Below the pieces are notes generated by a model that ran no database searches, was not told where the DNA came from, and was given only the letters and a program-made list of their open reading frames with translations. A stretch of 64,000 nucleotides of DNA, from contig NC_052349.1 in the NCBI RefSeq assembly GCF_009727055.1, positions 94,953,568 through 95,017,567 on the forward strand, given 5' to 3'. The position numbers and the translations under genes are program-made. The stretch comes from Benincasa hispida (taxonomy: Eukaryota > Streptophyta > Magnoliopsida > Cucurbitales > Cucurbitaceae). Positions within the stretch are counted from its first letter, which is position 1. The number at the start of each line of letters is the position of its first letter. Positions 60,455 to 64,000 of this stretch are shown here, piece by piece.

Positions 60455-62731
60455 TGAAGGAACTCTAAATACAGAGGACCTTTGAGCGGAAGCGGGTCGT
60501 CCAAACTCCATTATGAAAGAACTCATACATTTACAGTCATACTAAACAGATTATGCATTAAATCATAAATTACAGCATGCTTTGAATTAAATACAAAGGA
60601 TAAAGAGACAATACCTTTGAAGAACACTTCTTCAAGCATATCCCTCGATCACACACGAATGCAATGAGCAAAAACTCGATCTCCCTCAAACAGCAATGAG
60701 CAACAACTCGATCCTCGAACAATCGGACACTACCACAAGATTACCTTGGTATTCTCTATATGAGAATCCAAAAGTTGTGAGCTTTGGCTTATTTTAGATC
60801 GAGGGAAGATTTAGAATGGAGGAGGAGACAATCGAGTAATGGGCAGTACTACTGTATAGAAGATAAAGTCTTATCACATAGACTAGATACTCGATCGTTT
60901 AGATATCAAGGCTATCGTATAGTCTCTCTGAAGCTATCGTGTAGTAACTCGATATTTAATCTGATAACTCGTAGAAACATTATAAAACTATTTTCATTTT
61001 ATCCTACTTAGCCATTAAATCGTATAACTACCCACTAAGAATGAATGTGGAGAAAAATAAATTTAATTATCAAATAATTAATAAATTATAAATAAATACA
61101 ATAACCAACTTATCATATTATATTTATAACCTATAGTTTTAATATTGCATCACATAAAATATATAAACCATAGTTCTTTTTCTATTTTATGGCATTTAAT
61201 ATAAATCATATTTATATTGAATTTAATAACTATGAATCTAATTCATAGAAATTTTTTTTTGAATCATATTCAAATATTAGTTCCTCCAATCAAATAATAA
61301 TATATCAAATACATTATATCAATTATAACATATACAATTGAATTAATTGAATTATATCATATATAATCAAATTCTTCTTGTTAATTTGAACATTTAAAAC
61401 TAACCCAAAAACTTATTCTCAACTTGAATCCATTGAGCTACCAAAGGGACCTTATGAACCTACAGCTTGAAACTTCAACGGTGCGTGAATAACTGACTAA
61501 ACTCTTTAATTACATTATCCACCATCCGTAAACTCTCAGACACTTCACTAAAGACCGACAACTACACTCTTCGCACTACATATGTATTTATATGTCCATT
61601 GGATATAACCAATCAACAGTACGATGATCCTTCAAAAATCACTCATAAGTACAGCTGGGCTAAATTATCGTTTTGCCCCTGTAGTTATATCTAACTCCTC
61701 AAGTACCACTGATTCCTCTAATGAACAATAGATTATAGTCCCACTATGACTAAACCCCTATCGAGCCAAGAAAGGGTGTGACGCCACATTGTTCAAGCCT
61801 CGAAATCAGCCCTTAAGGGAGAAATTTATCTACTTACCCCCGCTTCAGGGAAGGAGTGAATTTCATCTTGTGTAATTGAGTTCCCAGCTCCTCAATCAGA
61901 CGAATCCTCAAAATGGTAGGCTTGTTGAATTGGCGCTCTGGCCACTCTCACCCATACAAATCAAATGACCGCCCTCATAGGTAGGAGTTCACAACTCACT
62001 CAGGATTAAGGTCATGCTACCTATGGTCATCCTAGTGAAATGAAAGTATCAATATGAATGGCGTTATATAACAAGACTAAACATTTCATAGTTCGGTCTT
62101 ATACAAACTCCTTTGTATAGAATATCCCCGCTCGCATGTCTAATACACGAATGATCACGATCAGATCATTTGTAGCACTTTACAACATTTGTAACACCTA
62201 CAAAGCGGGCCATACTCGTAGTGTCACAAGGAGAGGTATCCCTCCTTATCCATATACTACAAACCATTTAGGTTATCACTTAAAACACGATCCACTTATA
62301 TGTCTCCATATACCTGTTTAAGTTACAACGATAACCATGGATCTTAGTTTATTGGTTTGTGGTTAATGCAACTAAAATATAAAAAATTTCATAGACTGAA
62401 GTGATATATCATATATTATAAATTAAAAAATGTTTGTTCATACAATTATTTACAAACTACAAGACCCTATGAGATTTAGGGGATCAACCCCAACAATCTC
62501 CCACTTATCCTAAAGTTAGTAGGGTGTACAAGATAATCATATTACAAGTACACAAAATAATAAACTAAGGCATAAATGCCCAGTACAAGATCTCCCACTT
62601 GCCCTAGTCCAACCGTGGTCTGTCCCATAGACCCATACTCTATAGGTGCCTTCAAACACTGTAGCCATGAGGGCCTCTGTAAACGGATCAACAACGCTAT
62701 GTGATAACTCTAAAAAAGAGCTATTATTCAT
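60455..62731 (-). mobile_element. 3' end of a copia element: 2,041-bp LTR plus a stub of pol
   Basis: The LTR runs on the minus strand from TGTTGGGG at 62,495 to '..ttccttca' at 60,455. It aligns by eye with the LTR at 11,126-13,160 (2,035 bp). 'aagtgggagat' lies just outside its TG end, so this is a 3' LTR. Beyond it, on the minus strand, is about 230 bp with a pol C-terminal trace 'VVDPFTEALMATVFEG' (62,650-62,690) and then nothing more of the element. The body and 5' LTR are absent. Confidence 0.8.
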
Positions 62732-62739
62732 AGCTTAAT

Positions 62740-64000
62740 TCGATCTCATTAATGGATTTTATGTGTTTATTTCTCTATTTTGTAGGTAACGAGCAACCAA
62801 GAGGTAGAATTAGGGATTTGAAGCTGATTGGGACTAATTTGAAGCGATTTGGAGTAAATTTGAAGTATCCAAGCTTCAAGGGACATTAAATGACCAAAAT
62901 ACCCCCAGCATTAGCGTCACAACGTCGTGCAACACTCCAGCCACACATTGTAAGACAATAGCGTAGCGTTGAAGCATCGCGACACTACGACATTTGACGG
63001 AAGGATAAGAAGCGTGCGCACGAGTGAGCGTTGCAACGCTCGGTTATAGCGTTGCAAGTTGCCTTGAATTTTTCTACAAATATCTCAATTTTCTAGGTAA
63101 AAAATATGTTGGATTGTATAGAAAAAGGCCCTAAAAACGCCGAAATCTTCATGGAGGCCGAGGAGAGGCCTTGATTTCTTCTTTTTCCTCCATGCATTCA
63201 ATATCATAGGTTAGATTTATTTTTCCGGATTATGGTTGTGTACGATTTGTATCCCATTGCTTTGTCTATGAATCAATGAGGTAATTTTCGATTAGTTATT
63301 AGACTAAGTGTTCTTTGTAATTTAATGAGTTATATGTTCAATTTTGTGCTTCAATTAAGAATTGTGTTTTTCTTTAATCTCACATGAATTAGACTTGCTT
63401 TTGTGTGTTGGATTGACGACCCTATCACGATTGCATGTCTTTGCTAGTTAATTTTAGGCTCGCAAGTATCCTTGTAATTGTCCATGCTTTGAATTTACCC
63501 TTGTAGCACATATTAGATGAGCAAGCTTAGGAGTATAGGCTAACCTTGAGAGTATAGACTAACCTTGAATCTTTGCATCGTACATTTAATCTAGAATTAA
63601 AGAAATACTTTGATTATTTGAACATGACTTTACTGACACTTAATCAATATAGGTGAATCCTTGATTTTCATGCATGTGTTTCTCATTCTTTATAGCTGTT
63701 AAGTACCCAATTGCATCTAGGAGCATGTAGGCTAGTTAGGGCATGGTCTTTCTAGCCTCAACTATGGATTAAGAAGCTCGATTTGGTTTGGATTAATTGA
63801 TTTTCGACCTTTGTAGAGATTGATTAGTTCTTATCAAATTAAGTAACTATGCATGCATAATCTAAATATTAGTTAATTGGCATATAACAATGACTTAATT
63901 TACATCGAAGAAGCACTTTATCTGAGAACTAAACGAGTCCTTTACCATTATATATATATATATCCTTTTTTGTGTCTATTTGTTCTTTTATGGCAGGAAA
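62740..64000 (+). mobile_element. Gypsy-like leader/LTR piece, plus orientation
   Basis: It is the counterpart of 59,640-60,454 in the opposite direction. It then continues beyond the shared part with leader-like DNA ('gaatcaatgaggtaatttt', 'gattgacgaccctatcac', 'tgagcaagcttagg') up to the window edge. It contains 'gcgttgcaacgct' words near 63,030-63,055, and a TA run at 63,950-63,962. No coding sequence. Confidence 0.5.

Noticed and set aside
1..64000. tRNA, rRNA or other structured RNA genes
   Set aside because: The only tRNA-like words are retrotransposon primer sites complementary to initiator-Met tRNA; no cloverleaf or rRNA sequence was recognised by eye.

Overview
This window looks like repeat-rich nuclear DNA from a dicot plant. 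It is AT-rich and full of Ty1/copia, Ty3/gypsy and L1-type retrotransposons at different stages of decay, and it carries one host gene with plant-style GT-AG introns. The flavour of the elements (2-kb copia LTRs, gag and 'plant transposon protein' fragments, leader DNA rich in 'aacgca') suggests a cucurbit, but that is an impression from memory, not a demonstrated fact. No rRNA, tRNA, CRISPR or bacterial-type gene was seen.

Left third (1-24,860): almost entirely mobile or repetitive DNA. It holds a plus-strand LTR/leader fragment (1-1,320), a minus-strand decayed element with a Lys/Glu/Arg-rich 'putative plant transposon protein' ORF and a gypsy gag piece (1,840-6,080), and a broken plus-strand copia element with a 2,035-bp 3' LTR (7,531-13,160). 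That LTR abuts an inverted LTR piece of the same family (13,161-13,502). Then come a short inverted-repeat minisatellite, a minus-strand gypsy 3' end, a plus-strand leader, and a 14-unit array of about 153 bp (16,655-18,806). An AT-rich stretch follows, with two miniature LTR (TRIM-like) elements near 21.9 and 24.3 kb.

Middle (24,875-58,444, minus strand): one host gene. I could assemble ten exons, all joined at GT-AG sites and all in frame, into a 687-residue TBC (Rab GTPase-activating) protein with both catalytic-finger motifs. The coding sequence is 2,064 bp inside a 33,388-bp gene. Its introns hold most of the transposons: a gypsy element with a full-length L1-type LINE nested in it (intron 1), a deleted gypsy element (intron 2), a copia element with intact ends (intron 3), a TRIM (intron 7), and a 1.85-kb non-autonomous LTR element plus a LINE tail (intron 8). 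Exact target-site duplications are visible for the intron-3 copia (AATAA), the intron-8 element (ACACC) and the LINE (13 bp).

Right end (58,445-64,000): the presumed 5' UTR and promoter of the TBC gene, an unexplained AT-rich stretch, and then a minus-strand copia 3' end with a 2,041-bp LTR (60,455-62,731) set between two inverted copies of a gypsy-like leader.
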